64,000 nucleotides of DNA from Desulfoluna spongiiphila (GCF_900101345.1 NZ_FMUX01000012.1:124001-188000), one strand, 5' to 3'; shown: positions 24,570 through 34,373, counted from the stretch's first letter. Notes: a model not told the origin generated them from the sequence alone. Made by a program: numbers and translations.

Positions 24570-25916
24570 CTACTTTTTGTAGTGGTTGTCGAAGTAGTCT
24601 TTTGTCTCGCTGATGATGATGGGCGTCAGGGCCAGAAGGGCGATGAGGTTGGGGAATGCCATGAGCCCGTTGAAGATATCGGCCAGGGTCCATACCAGGT
24701 TGAGCTTCAAGGTGGCGCCGATGCCGACGAAAATCACGAAGACGACCCGGTAGGGCATGATGGCCTTTTCACCGAAGAGGTACTCGATGGATTTTTCGCC
24801 GTAATAGCACCAGCCGAGGATGGTGGAGTAGGCAAAGAGGATCAGGCCGATGGTGACGATGAGGCCGCCGCCGGGGAGGGCTCCCTGGAAGGCAAAGGTG
24901 GTGAGCTCGGCCCCGTTCTTTCCGCTGGACCAGGTGCCTGTGATGACCAGGACCAGGCCGGTCATGGAGCAGACGATGATGGTGTCGATGAAGGTCTGGG
25001 TCATGGAGACCAGGGCCTGGGTGACGGAGTGCTTGGTCTGGGCTGCCGCTGCCGCGATGGGCGCGCTGCCGAGGCCGGATTCGTTGGAGAAGACGCCGCG
25101 GGCAACGCCCATGCGTACGGCCAGCATGATGCCTGCGCCGGCGAAGCCGCCGGTGGCTGCCGTGGGGCTGAAGGCCTGCTTGATGATAAGGGTCAGGGCT
25201 GCGGGGATTGCGCCGGCGTTCATGATGAGGATGATCAGGGAACCGGCGATGTAGAAGACGATCATGATGGGTACCAGCACACTGGTGACCTTGCCGATGC
25301 TCTTGATGCCGCCGATGACCACAAGGCCCACAAAGATCATGAGGATGACGCCGGTGACGCCCACGGGGATGTTGAAGGTGGCGTGTACCGCGTCGGCCAC
25401 GGAGTTGGACTGGACCATGTTGCCGATGCCGAAGGCTGCAATGGAGGCGAACAGGGCGAAGAGAACCCCCATCCATTTCCACCCGAGGCCGTTGGTGATG
25501 TAGTACATGGGGCCGCCGCACATGTTGCCGTTTTCGTCTTTTTCACGGTACTTCACGGCCAGCACGGCCTCGGCGTACTTGGTGGCCATACCCACCAGGC
25601 CGGTGACCCACATCCAGAACATGGCGCCGGGCCCCCCCAGGGCGATGGCCGTTGCCACGCCGGCGATGTTACCGGTACCCACGGTGGCGGACAGGGCTGT
25701 CATCAACGCCTGGAAGTGGGAGATGTCGCCGTCTCCCTCGTCACCTTCTTCTTTGCGTTTGACAAGGGCGAGGTAGAGGGAGTGAAGAAGGGTGGTGAAC
25801 TGAATCCCTCGAAGGGAGATGGTCAGCCACAGGCCGGTCCCCACGAGTAGGACGAGAAGGGGGATTCCCCAGATGATACCGTCAATTTTATCCAGTAACG
25901 CAATAAAGTTCTCCAT
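24570..25916 (-). CDS. AGCS-family sodium:alanine (glycine) symporter
   Basis: This permease brings alanine or glycine into the cell with Na+. It has 448 aa with about 11 hydrophobic segments. The family signatures are TLLHSLYLAL, the GTGNIAGVATAIALGGPGA block near residue 85-110, and GGVFSNE-like GVARGVFSNESGLGSAPI at about 290. GGAGG lies 6 nt before the ATG at 25916. It precedes no gene on its strand but lies in one cluster with alanine dehydrogenase and a sigma54 activator, which fits alanine use. Confidence 0.92.
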   Translation of the reverse strand: MENFIALLDKIDGIIWGIPLLVLLVGTGLWLTISLRGIQFTTLLHSLYLALVKRKEEGDEGDGDISHFQALMTALSATVGTGNIAGVATAIALGGPGAMFWMWVTGLVGMATKYAEAVLAVKYREKDENGNMCGGPMYYITNGLGWKWMGVLFALFASIAAFGIGNMVQSNSVADAVHATFNIPVGVTGVILMIFVGLVVIGGIKSIGKVTSVLVPIMIVFYIAGSLIILIMNAGAIPAALTLIIKQAFSPTAATGGFAGAGIMLAVRMGVARGVFSNESGLGSAPIAAAAAQTKHSVTQALVSMTQTFIDTIIVCSMTGLVLVITGTWSSGKNGAELTTFAFQGALPGGGLIVTIGLILFAYSTILGWCYYGEKSIEYLFGEKAIMPYRVVFVIFVGIGATLKLNLVWTLADIFNGLMAFPNLIALLALTPIIISETKDYFDNHYKK

Positions 25917-26400
25917 AAAATTCCTCCAGTGGTGGTGTGATTTGCCTATATGCACCGGGCGGTGCCTCCCGCCCGGGATATATCGTGCCTTAGTCACAGC
26001 TCCTTCACAACCCGCAGAAAGAAAAAGAAGCTATTTGTCCCGGTGGGTCGGGGCGATAACTTCATGTATGAAATAGAGAAAATAAAATATCGGAGCAGGC
26101 GAGTGGAGAGAGCGTCATCTTCAGATGAGAAAGATCTGTATGGAAAATATATTCTTAAAGGAAACGGAAGTTAGTAGAGCATGATTTGCATAAATAATCA
26201 ATATCTGCTTTTAAATATGAGGATATTGGTGGTTCTCACGATGGGAGATCTCCCATCTCCCGGTGAGGAAGGATTGAAAGTGCTGAGGATGTTGGTTCCC
26301 CTGGGAGCGCATACCCCCGGGACGGAGGGGCAGGGGGCACCGAAATCCCACAGGGCCCCCAAGGGCCCTGCGGGCAGGTCGAAAGACACCCTTCTTTTTT
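25917..26400. other. Intergenic spacer between symporter and alanine dehydrogenase
   Basis: I see no gene in this 484-bp stretch. It holds the palindrome GATGGGAGATCTCCCATC (26240-26257) and the hairpin CAGGGCCC-CCAA-GGGCCCTG (26351-26370), the latter just beyond the alanine dehydrogenase stop on the minus strand. No clear sigma54 -24/-12 site of correct spacing was found. Confidence 0.5.
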
Positions 26401-27510
26401 TTAAAGGAGGGTATCGGCCGGGGTGTACTCCAGGCCGAAGGCGTCGGAGACCCCTTTGTATGTAATCTTTCCTTGGGCCATGTTCAGTCCCAGCTTAATG
26501 CCCTCGTTCTCCTTGCATGCCCTTTTCCACCCCTTGTTTGCGATCTCTACGGCGTAGGGGAGGGTGGCGTTGGTCAGTGCGATGGTGCTTGTGATGGGTA
26601 CGGCACCGGGCATGTTGGCCACGCAATAGTGGATGATGCCGTCCACCTCGTAGATGGGGTTGCCGTGGGTGGTGGGTTTGGAGGTCTCAAAGCAGCCGCC
26701 CTGGTCGATGGCCACGTCCACGATGACGGCTCCGGGTTTCATGGTGCCGAGCATCTCACGGGTGATGAGTTTGGGCGCCTTGGCCCCTGGAATAAGAACA
26801 GCCCCCACCACCACGTCCGCCTCCCGGATCAACTCCCGCACCGTGGACGGAGAGCTCATCATGGGAAAGCAGTTCTTGGGCATCACCTCGCCAAGGTGGC
26901 GAAGGCGGTCCAGGTTCATGTCCAGCAGGTAGACCTTTGCCCCCAGCCCGCAGGCCATCTGGGCCGCGTTGGTGCCCACGATGCCACCGCCGATGACCAC
27001 CACCGTGGCCGGTGGCACGCCCGTTACCCCGCCCAGGAGAATGCCCCGTCCTCCGTGGACCCGTTCCAGGTACTTGGCGGCTTCCTGGACGGACATGCGT
27101 CCGGCCACCTCGCTCATGGGGGTGAGAAGGGGCAGGCTTCCGGAGGTGTCTTCAATGGTCTCGTAGGCGATGGCCACGGAGTCGGTTTTCAGGAAGTCGC
27201 GGGTGAGTCCCTCGTCGGCTGCAAAGTGCATGTAGGTGAAGACGATCTGGTCTTTTTTCACCATGGCGTACTCAGACGGCTGGGGCTCTTTGACGTGCAT
27301 AACCATGTCGGATCGCTCGAACACCTCGGCGGGGGTGGCGACGATTTCCGCCCCGGCATCCACGTACATGGCATCGGAGAAGCCGCTTCCGACGCCTGCG
27401 GTCTGTTCCACGAGCAGGGTGTGCCCGTTGGCGGTCATTACTTCAACCCCGGAAGGGGTCATGGAGACACGATTTTCCTCTGATTTTATCTCTTTCAGGA
27501 TACCTACGAT
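26401..27510 (-). CDS. ald: Alanine dehydrogenase
   Basis: Ald converts L-alanine with NAD+ to pyruvate and ammonia. The 369-aa product has the family length. Visible features are MIVGILKEIKSEENRVSMTP (substrate Arg and start), KEPQPSEY with the catalytic Lys, HFAADEGLTRD with the catalytic His region, and the NAD-binding VVIGGGIVGTNAAQMACGLG. The ATG at 27510 has GGAGG 5 nt upstream. The C-terminus uses KITYKGVSDAFGLEYTP, typical of Ald. With the AGCS symporter and the ACT-type activator it makes an alanine-using module. Confidence 0.95.
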   Translation of the reverse strand: MVGILKEIKSEENRVSMTPSGVEVMTANGHTLLVEQTAGVGSGFSDAMYVDAGAEIVATPAEVFERSDMVMHVKEPQPSEYAMVKKDQIVFTYMHFAADEGLTRDFLKTDSVAIAYETIEDTSGSLPLLTPMSEVAGRMSVQEAAKYLERVHGGRGILLGGVTGVPPATVVVIGGGIVGTNAAQMACGLGAKVYLLDMNLDRLRHLGEVMPKNCFPMMSSPSTVRELIREADVVVGAVLIPGAKAPKLITREMLGTMKPGAVIVDVAIDQGGCFETSKPTTHGNPIYEVDGIIHYCVANMPGAVPITSTIALTNATLPYAVEIANKGWKRACKENEGIKLGLNMAQGKITYKGVSDAFGLEYTPADTLL

Positions 27511-27917
27511 CATTGAAACCTCCATGGGGCCGGCAGAGCCGGCCTGTTTTTCGGCGGGGGCACAACACAGGGAGCGGGGCCACGCCGGGGATTGTGAACG
27601 TGTGGTGTGGACGGCCCGGGGTGGGAGGTGGCCGTCCGGCCATGGATATGAAAGGGAGCAAAAACACTGCCACTGAGGCTGGGAAGGACAAAAAAGATCC
27701 GGCGAGGAGATCCCGGTTGGTGAAAGTGCGGCGGTGAATCCGGGCAGAACATCCCGTGAACAAAGGGGTTGGAGTATTTTTCGGGCAGCCGGAAGTGGGC
27801 CTCAAAAAAAACGCAACGGGCCATCGGGGGGTGGGGAAGAGAAGGGCTAAGATGGTTCGAAATCGCACCGCTTTAGCTCCTGATTTGGGTTTAGGTCAAC
27901 AAATTTGGTCTGTTGAC
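27511..27917. other. Spacer between sigma54 activator and ald, with dyads
   Basis: There is no gene in these 407 bp. Near the activator's end lie GTCAACA (27895-27901) and TGTTGAC (27911-27917), a 7-bp dyad. Just inside the activator's last codons is TTGGAACG-AATA-CGTTCCAA (27921-27940), a perfect 8-bp stem that repeats GGAAC units. These may end the activator transcript or act as binding sites upstream of ald. Confidence 0.4.
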
Positions 27918-29540
27918 TTATTGGAACGAATACGTTCCAACGGAACGTTTTTGTTCCACACGGATGCCGTATTTTTTGATCTTGTTGAGAAGGGCGGTGT
28001 GGGAGACGCTCAGGCTAAGGGCAGCTTGCCGGATACTGCCGGTATCCCTGAGGGCCCGGGTGATCACATCGGTTTCGAACCGGGCGGTGAGGTGTCGCAA
28101 GCCCCCCTGGGGGTCTGGGGGTTCGGCACCGGAGAGGGGAGGCTGGTTCGCTTCATGGCTGAAGAGGATATTTGCGTGTTCCACGACCTGCCCGTTTCCC
28201 AAAATAGCCCCCCGTTCCATCACATTTTTCAGCTCACGGACATTTCCGGGCCAGTGATGGCCCATGAGTTTATCCATGGCCGCTTCCGAAATGGTCTGGC
28301 GTGGATTGTTCAGTTTTTCGGTGAGAAGGTCCAGGAAATGGGGGGCAAGCCGCCGGATATCTTCTCGGCGTTCACGAAGGGGGGGGATGTGGACCGGCAC
28401 CACGTTGATGCGGTAGTAAAGGTCTTCCCGGAAGAGGCGCCTTTGAACCATGGCTTCCAGGTTTTTGTTGGTGGCGGTGATGATACGGGTGTCCACGGGG
28501 ATTTCCCGGGTGCCCCCGATGCGTCTCACCAGCCCCTCCTGCAGGACTCGCAGGATTTTTGCCTGGGGCCCGGCGGGCATCTCTCCGATCTCGTCGAGAA
28601 AGAGGGTGCCCCCGCTGGCCACCTCAAAAAGGCCCGGTTTTCCTTTTTTACGGGCTCCGGTGAAGGCCCCGTCGGCGTAGCCGAAGAGCTCGCTCTCCAA
28701 AAGGGGCTCGGGCATGGCCGCGCAGTTGATGGCGATGAACGGGCCGGTGCGGTCGCTCTCAAAGTGGATGGCTCCTGCAAAGAGCTCCTTGCCCGTGCCG
28801 CTTTCGCCACGGACAGAGACCGTGGCGTCGGTGGGGGCGATGCGCCGCGCCAGGAGGATGGCGTTTTTTATTCCGTTGCTGTTGCCCAGGATGCAGTTAA
28901 AGGAGGCCGTGGTCGGGGACGCAACCTCCCGGGCCATTTTCTGGACCTCCTTAAGGTCCTTCATGAGCACCACGGTGCCCACGGACCGACCGCCTGCGTC
29001 GTGGATGGGTCGCGCCGAGGCGTAGAATTCGACCCGTCCGTCGGAGGTGACTACGGATTCCCGGCGGCTCAAAGGGCGTTTTTGAGCCATGCAGTCCAGC
29101 AGGATGTTGCCTTCGGGTTTGATGTCCCGGATGTTTTTGCCGAGGAGCTGTCGGGCCTCGTAGCCCAGGATGCGGCAGGCCACGGGGTTGATGGTGGTGA
29201 CAAGGCCTCTTTCGTTGGTGGCGATGATGCCTTCTGAGACGCCGTCGAAGACGGCCTGGTGGTGTTTTTCCCTGCGTTCCCGGGGGAGGGTGCGGACAAG
29301 GCGGACAGACAGGGCCCCGGGCAGTCCGTGGAAGGCCGTTACCAGGGCTGCCGGGGCGGGATGATTGCCCTTTGGACGGGTCAGCTCCATGTAGACGATG
29401 GCGGCTTCCCCGTCCTGGATGACTTCCATGGAGAGGATGTTGAGCCCTTTGTCCGTGACTTCGCGCGTGAGATCGGCCACGACGCCGATGCGATCGGAAA
29501 ACTTCAGCTCCAGTTTCAAACTCTCAGCAGAGTGGGTCAT
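27918..29540 (-). CDS. Sigma54-dependent activator, ACT-PAS-AAA-HTH (TyrR-like)
   Basis: The 540-aa protein has the TyrR-like order: ACT ligand domain (residues 1-80, FSDRIGVVADLTREVTDKG), PAS domain (about 85-195, FDGVSEGIIATNERG), AAA+ domain (about 210-440) and a Fis-type HTH at the end (SIRQAALSLSVSHTALLNKIKKYG). Walker A is GESGTGKELFA, GAFTGA is intact so it can contact sigma54, Walker B is GGTLFLDEIGE, and the R-finger region FREDLYYRIN is present. ACT domains bind amino acids, so it probably senses alanine and turns on ald and the symporter. No start codon has a good ribosome site; the ATG at 29540 gives the ACT domain cleanly. Confidence 0.88.
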   Translation of the reverse strand: MTHSAESLKLELKFSDRIGVVADLTREVTDKGLNILSMEVIQDGEAAIVYMELTRPKGNHPAPAALVTAFHGLPGALSVRLVRTLPRERREKHHQAVFDGVSEGIIATNERGLVTTINPVACRILGYEARQLLGKNIRDIKPEGNILLDCMAQKRPLSRRESVVTSDGRVEFYASARPIHDAGGRSVGTVVLMKDLKEVQKMAREVASPTTASFNCILGNSNGIKNAILLARRIAPTDATVSVRGESGTGKELFAGAIHFESDRTGPFIAINCAAMPEPLLESELFGYADGAFTGARKKGKPGLFEVASGGTLFLDEIGEMPAGPQAKILRVLQEGLVRRIGGTREIPVDTRIITATNKNLEAMVQRRLFREDLYYRINVVPVHIPPLRERREDIRRLAPHFLDLLTEKLNNPRQTISEAAMDKLMGHHWPGNVRELKNVMERGAILGNGQVVEHANILFSHEANQPPLSGAEPPDPQGGLRHLTARFETDVITRALRDTGSIRQAALSLSVSHTALLNKIKKYGIRVEQKRSVGTYSFQ

Positions 29541-29787
29541 GGGCCGCCGTCTGGTTGGAGGTTGGGTGTTATGCACTTTAAAAAATTCTGTTTTTTACTA
29601 TAGCACAGACGCGAAGGGCCGCAAGCTTTAGGTTTTTGGGTGAAACGGGCAAAGATTTTTCACTATCGTGGTTCCGCCGCCCTTGCCGCCGAAGGTGCTC
29701 AGGTGAATACTGATTCCGAGAATGTTACGACACTGAGTCCACACCGTTACAGAATGTGTGACAATACCCGTATCGTCACACGCTTTG

Positions 29788-29914
29788 GTGGCGGGCGCAG
29801 CCCGCGGCGAATGCCATTGCGATTTGCCCTGAGGAACGAAGGGCAAAGCGCAATGGCAATATGCTTTCGAGGTGTTTTCGCTACAGTGGCTTCGCCACCC
29901 TCGCCGCCGGAGGC
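29788..29914 (-). repeat. Type A repeat, long variant
   Basis: It has the CATTGCG...CGCAATG dyad around GCCCTGAGGAACGAAGGGC, then an extra TTTTCGCTACAGTGGCTTCGCCA block inside the usual hairpin, then GCCGCCGGAGGC. It lies 20 bp beyond the stop of the minus-strand lpd gene and reads the same way. A partial related piece is at 29660-29700. Confidence 0.8.
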
Positions 29915-29934
29915 ATGCTTTTTGTGTTTTTCGA

Positions 29935-31368
29935 CTACCCGTGCAGGGCGTTGCCGGACGCTTTTAACGCGACTTCCAGCATGGCCTCGGCCAGGGTGGG
30001 GTGGGCGTGGATGGTTTCGGCCAGGTCCGTGACGGTGAGGCGTTTGTTAACGGCAAGGGTCCCTTCGGCAATGAGATCGGTGGCGTGGGGGCCTGCGATG
30101 TGAACGCCCAGGACCCTTCCGGTGTCCGTTTCCGAGACGATGGAGGCTTGGCCCGCGATTTCCCCCAGGACCTGGGCTTTGCCGATGGCGCGGAAGAGGA
30201 CGGTGTCGGTGCGCACGTCAAGCCCTTGGTTTCGGGCCTGGGCTTCGGTGAGGCCGGTGCAGGCCACTTCGGGCATGGTGAAGATGGCGTTGGGCACGGC
30301 GGTGTAGTCCATGGTGCGGTCCTGACCCATGATGTTTTCGGCGGCTACCACCCCTTCGGCCGAGGCCACGTGGGCCAGCATGATCCGTTCGGGCCCGGTG
30401 ATGTCCCCGATGGCGTAGATGGCCGGGTCGCTGGTGCGCATGCCGTCGTCCACCCGGATCCAGCCCCGGTCGTCCACGGTGACCCCGGTGTGCTCTAAGC
30501 CGATGTCAGAGGAGTTGGGGCTGCGGCCCACGCAGAAGGCCACCATGGCAACCTCTTCGGTGAGGATCTCTTTTTCTTTGGCTGTGGGGTTTTCAGCAAA
30601 AGGAGAGGGGCCGATGGTGACCCGGGCACACTCGTCGGCGGTCTCGACGCCGGTTACTGTGCGGTTGGTGTACAGGGTGATCTTCTTTTTCTTCATCTCC
30701 CGGGTGAGGAGCTTCGAGCACGCCTCGTCCACGGAGTCGATGGGAAGGACCCGGTCCATGCCTTCGATGAGGGTGACCTTGGCCCCCAGGGCGTTTAAGA
30801 TAAACGCAAATTCACAGCCGATGACGCCGCCGCCAACAATGGCGATGCTTTCCGGGACCTCGGAAAGGCTCAGGACCTCGTTGCTGGAGACCACCCGTTT
30901 GCCGTCGAAGGGAAAGGCAGACAAGGCCATTGGCACGGTACCCGTGGCAATGATAAGATTATCCCAGTACAGATCGCTGGTTTCACCGTTTTCATCGGTT
31001 ACGGCGAGGCGTCCTTTTCCGGCAATCCTGGCCGACCCGTGGATCCAGGTGACCCCGGCCCGTTGGAAAAGCGCCAAAATGCCCTTCTGCTGGGTGGCGA
31101 TGACGGAGCGCTTGCGCTCCATAAGGCCTGCCATGTTTACGGCAACGCTTCCCACCTGCTCGATCCCGAAGGTTTCACTTTGGGCCATCTTTTCCATCAG
31201 GTCGGCACTGGTTTTCATGATTTTTGAGGGGATGCACCCCCAGTTGAGACAGGTGCCGCCGGCGCCCTCTTTTTCAACAACAGTGACCTCGGCGCCCAAG
31301 GCTGCGGCCTTCAGGGCTGCCACATAGCCGCCGGGTCCGGCTCCGATGACGATGATTCGTTTTGCCAT
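29935..31368 (-). CDS. lpdA: Dihydrolipoyl dehydrogenase (L protein)
   Basis: The enzyme reoxidises dihydrolipoyl-H protein with NAD+. It has 477 aa. Features are the FAD-binding RIIVIGAGPGGYVAALKAA, the redox disulfide GGTCLNWGCIPSK, a second dinucleotide fold AIVGGGVIGCEFA, and the C-terminal active-site HAHPTLAEAM with His-x4-Glu. AAGGAG precedes the ATG at 31368. It is transcribed away from the Lrp-type regulator and gcv operon, and most likely supplies their L protein; the E1 fusion at 21-23.5 kb could share it. Confidence 0.93.
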   Translation of the reverse strand: MAKRIIVIGAGPGGYVAALKAAALGAEVTVVEKEGAGGTCLNWGCIPSKIMKTSADLMEKMAQSETFGIEQVGSVAVNMAGLMERKRSVIATQQKGILALFQRAGVTWIHGSARIAGKGRLAVTDENGETSDLYWDNLIIATGTVPMALSAFPFDGKRVVSSNEVLSLSEVPESIAIVGGGVIGCEFAFILNALGAKVTLIEGMDRVLPIDSVDEACSKLLTREMKKKKITLYTNRTVTGVETADECARVTIGPSPFAENPTAKEKEILTEEVAMVAFCVGRSPNSSDIGLEHTGVTVDDRGWIRVDDGMRTSDPAIYAIGDITGPERIMLAHVASAEGVVAAENIMGQDRTMDYTAVPNAIFTMPEVACTGLTEAQARNQGLDVRTDTVLFRAIGKAQVLGEIAGQASIVSETDTGRVLGVHIAGPHATDLIAEGTLAVNKRLTVTDLAETIHAHPTLAEAMLEVALKASGNALHG

Positions 31369-31641
31369 GCCTTTTCTCCTTGATGCGGATGCCTCCGGCA
31401 CCTCGTCATCCACGGGATGCGCAAACCGCATAGGCGCAGGCAGGGATGGTGGGCGGTGACGTGTTGTACGGGGCATCGGTTGGGGAAATGTGAATCAGTT
31501 GTTTGAAAGATTATTAAGTAATACGTCAAAAATTGTCAACATCATTGATGGAAACATGAATATTTCAAAAAATTATTGACAGAAAGTGAAAAAATTATGT
31601 TTACTGACGAGCGAAAGAACACAACGGACAAAAGAGAGTCT

Positions 31642-32085
31642 ATGAACATCGATGAAACCCACATTGCCATCATGAAGTTGCTTCGGGACGGACGGCGTTC
31701 TTTCAAGAAGATCGCCGAAGAACTCTCCATCACCGAAAACACGGTCCGGGCAAGGGTCAGGCGCCTTCAGGATGAAGGGGTCCTTGATGTAACCGGCCTT
31801 GTGAACCCCGAATCCCTTCGGGGGCACCGGGTGGTGATTGTGGGGATGAACATCAGCCACGTCAATCTCGTGGACAAGGGCGAAGAGATCAGTCGGCTCA
31901 AAGGGGTGGTGTCGGTGAGCGTTGTAACCGGCCGGTATGACCTGATCGTTCAGGTGCTGTTCAAGGAGGGCTACGGACTTCTTGAATTTTATACCGAAGA
32001 GCTCTCCAAGGTAAAGGATATCCAGTCCGTTGAAACCTTTGTGGTCTATAAAGGGTACAATTTGAAGGTGCCCTATCTGTTGTAG
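31642..32085 (+). CDS. Lrp/AsnC-family regulator
   Basis: It encodes 147 aa from the ATG at 31642; ATG 31597 and TTG 31576 are in-frame alternatives. An N-terminal HTH (MKLLRDGRRSFKKIAEELSITENTVRARVRRLQDEGVL) precedes an RAM/ACT-like ligand domain with VVTGRYDLIVQV. It is divergent from lpd and directly upstream of the gcv genes. Such proteins sense amino acids, so control of glycine cleavage is likely, though it could act on lpd. Confidence 0.88.
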   Translation: MNIDETHIAIMKLLRDGRRSFKKIAEELSITENTVRARVRRLQDEGVLDVTGLVNPESLRGHRVVIVGMNISHVNLVDKGEEISRLKGVVSVSVVTGRYDLIVQVLFKEGYGLLEFYTEELSKVKDIQSVETFVVYKGYNLKVPYLL

Positions 32086-32125
32086 GTGAATCAGGAGGTG
32101 GTTGCTCATCAGGCGTCATGGGGCG

Positions 32126-32257
32126 CCTGGGAGAACCCACCGGGATGGTCCGGGTCGTTCCGGCGGAAGGAGGATGGGTCTTCTTCGGCCGGCGTGCCGC
32201 CTTCGAGAACTCTGGCAGGTGATGATGATGTCGCGGGTTTTCATAAAAAGGACAGGT
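32126..32257 (+). promoter_or_regulatory. Glycine-riboswitch-like leader of gcvT
   Basis: Blocks occur in the order of a glycine aptamer: CCTGGGAGAACC (P1 and GGAGA), CGGCGGAAGGAG, GAGAACTCTGGCAGG, an extra ATGA/TCAT arm, then AAAAAGGACAGG closing P1. Only one aptamer is seen, not the common tandem. The position, 160 bp before gcvT, fits well. Departures from consensus (GGCGG for GCCGA, the inserted arm) lower confidence. Confidence 0.5.
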
Positions 32258-32418
32258 TTCATCAGATGGTATACCGCTGTACCCTTCCACGCTTTCTCCT
32301 CCCCCCTCTTCGATGTCTCAGCGATTTCCTCAGCATGCATCCTTGTTACTGACCGTGCGTTGCGTTTGTCCGGGGTGGATTCCGTGTCACGATGATGTCA
32401 ACCGGAAAGGAGATGCGT

Positions 32419-33693
32419 ATGGATTCGACGGTGAAAAAGACCCCCTTGCACGCCTGGCACTGTGACCATGGTGCCAACATGGCGAATTTCGGCGGCTATG
32501 AGATGCCCCTCTGGTACGGCGGCGGCACCCGGGAGGAGCACATGGCGGTGCTCACTGCGGCTGGGCTCTTTGATACCAGCCACATGGCCGTGATCCTTGT
32601 GGACGGCGGGGGGGCTCGCGACCTGCTCCAGGAGTGCTTCTGCAAAGACCTTGACCGCTGCATCGGAAAGGAACCGGGGCCCCTGGTACCGGGCCGGGCC
32701 GTCTACGGCGCGTTTTTAAACGATAAAGGCCATGTCATCGATGACGCCCTGGTCTACAAGATGGCGGCCGATCGCTTCATGGTCTGCGTAAACGCCGGCA
32801 TGGGCGGACCCATCGCCATGGAACTGGAGCGGTACTCCGACGGCCGTCTGAGCCTTATTACAGACCTCACCGACAGCCTGGGTAAAATTGATATCCAGGA
32901 TCCCCGCGCCGCACAGATCCTGGGCGCCATCCTTCAAGACCCTGAAACGGTCTTTGCCGGGATGCCCTATTTCTCCTTTCAAGGCCATTTTGATGATCGC
33001 GCCCCCCAGGCCGGTCGGGTCCGTCTTTCAGACGGCACGCCCATTCTCCTGTCACGTACCGGGTATACCGGTGAATTCGGATTCGAACTCTTTGTGGTCC
33101 CGGAAAAGACCGAAGCGGTCTGGACGGCTTTGCTTGAGGCCGGTGAAGGGGCCGGACTGTGCCCCTGCGGTCTTGCCTCCCGGGACTCGCTGCGCGCAGG
33201 GGCCATGCTGCCCCTGTCCCACCAGGACATCGGGGACTGGCCCTTTATCAACCACCCCTGGGATTTTACCCTTCCCTGGGATGCCGGAAAGACGGCATTT
33301 ACCAAGCGGTTTCGGGGTCGTACCGCCCTTGAAGCCCCTTCGGATGCTTCGTTTACCGTCGCCTTTGCAGGCTTTGACCCCCGGAAAGTACCCGCCGGGG
33401 AGGGCAGCGGCGTTCTCACCGAAGACGGGGAGGCCATCGGCGCCATCCTTACCTGCACCACGGACGTGGCCCTGGGGCGCCACGACGGGCAGATCGTCTC
33501 GTCCGCATCGGGCTCCCTGCCCGAAGGGGCCAAGGTGCGCGGGCTCTCCTGCGGTTTCCTCAACGTGAACCGTGCCCTTTCTCCCGGTGAAAAGGTGGTG
33601 CTCACCGACGGCAAGCGCAAGGTCCCTGTGGAGATTGTCTCGGATATCCGCCCCGGACGCACGGCCCGGCGCCCCATACGCGAGATGTTGTAA
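32419..33693 (+). CDS. gcvT: Glycine cleavage system T protein (aminomethyltransferase)
   Basis: T protein moves the methylene from the H-protein arm to tetrahydrofolate, releasing ammonia. It has 424 aa, somewhat longer than usual. Motifs are YEMPLWYGGGTREEHMAVL, GLFDTSHMA with the catalytic Asp environment, LLSRTGYTGEFGFE, and GLASRDSLRAGAMLP. The ATG at 32419 lies 6 nt after GGAG. It is first of the gcv genes, behind the putative riboswitch. Confidence 0.92.
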   Translation: MDSTVKKTPLHAWHCDHGANMANFGGYEMPLWYGGGTREEHMAVLTAAGLFDTSHMAVILVDGGGARDLLQECFCKDLDRCIGKEPGPLVPGRAVYGAFLNDKGHVIDDALVYKMAADRFMVCVNAGMGGPIAMELERYSDGRLSLITDLTDSLGKIDIQDPRAAQILGAILQDPETVFAGMPYFSFQGHFDDRAPQAGRVRLSDGTPILLSRTGYTGEFGFELFVVPEKTEAVWTALLEAGEGAGLCPCGLASRDSLRAGAMLPLSHQDIGDWPFINHPWDFTLPWDAGKTAFTKRFRGRTALEAPSDASFTVAFAGFDPRKVPAGEGSGVLTEDGEAIGAILTCTTDVALGRHDGQIVSSASGSLPEGAKVRGLSCGFLNVNRALSPGEKVVLTDGKRKVPVEIVSDIRPGRTARRPIREML

Positions 33694-33858
33694 CGGCATG
33701 GCTCCGGCACCACCGGAACCCTGTCTGGACCCCGAGCCCTCGGAAGCGAAAAGGCTTGGCATATATCACCCACATGAGAAACCCGTCCGCCTGATCAGCC
33801 ACCCCGTGGGGCAGCTGGCCGGCCCGGGGCAGGAGACAAACCCTGCAAAGGAGAATCC

Positions 33859-34257
33859 ATGAAAGAGATCAGTCAGCTTGTGTTGCCGGAAGATGTCAAG
33901 TACGCCACGGACCACGAATGGGCCAGGGTGGAGGGCGATGAGGTTGTCATCGGCCTTGCGGACTACGCCCAGGATCAGCTGGGCGACATTGTGTTCGTGG
34001 AGCTTCCCCAGGTTGGGGACAGCTTTGACAAGGGAGAGGAGTTCGGCACCGTGGAGTCGGTGAAGGCGGTCTCCGAGCTGTACATGCCCATCGGCGGTGA
34101 GATTGTGGCGGTCAACGAGGCCCTTGAAGACGATCCGGCCCTGGTCAACGGCGCTCCCTACGGTGAAGGGTGGCTGATTCGTGTGAAACCTGCGGACCCG
34201 TCCGAAATGGAGGCGCTGTTGGACAAAGCCGCCTACCTGGCGTTGTTTGACGCCTGA
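33859..34257 (+). CDS. gcvH: Glycine cleavage system H protein
   Basis: The 132-aa lipoyl carrier shuttles the aminomethyl group between P, T and L proteins. It shows the family start YATDHEWARVEGDEVVIGL and the lipoylated lysine in GTVESVKAVSELYMP. GGAG-type site precedes the ATG. It lies between gcvT and gcvPA, in the usual order of split-P organisms. Confidence 0.95.
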   Translation: MKEISQLVLPEDVKYATDHEWARVEGDEVVIGLADYAQDQLGDIVFVELPQVGDSFDKGEEFGTVESVKAVSELYMPIGGEIVAVNEALEDDPALVNGAPYGEGWLIRVKPADPSEMEALLDKAAYLALFDA

Positions 34258-34373
34258 GGAGACGGCAACACCGTGTCTCCCCCATGAGCGGCGTGGCCAC
34301 CTCGTGGCCTGGCCGAGCATGGGAAGGGGAAGTGCCCCTGCCCGGATTTTTTCAGCATAAGAGGAGTTTTGCG

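Noticed and set aside
25917..26000. Sigma54 promoter before the symporter
   Set aside because: On the minus strand GGCACC...GGTGCA resembles -24/-12 elements, but the GG to GC distance is one base too long.
27756..29237. 493-codon open frame on the plus strand
   Set aside because: It is antisense to the sigma54 activator with complete AAA motifs.
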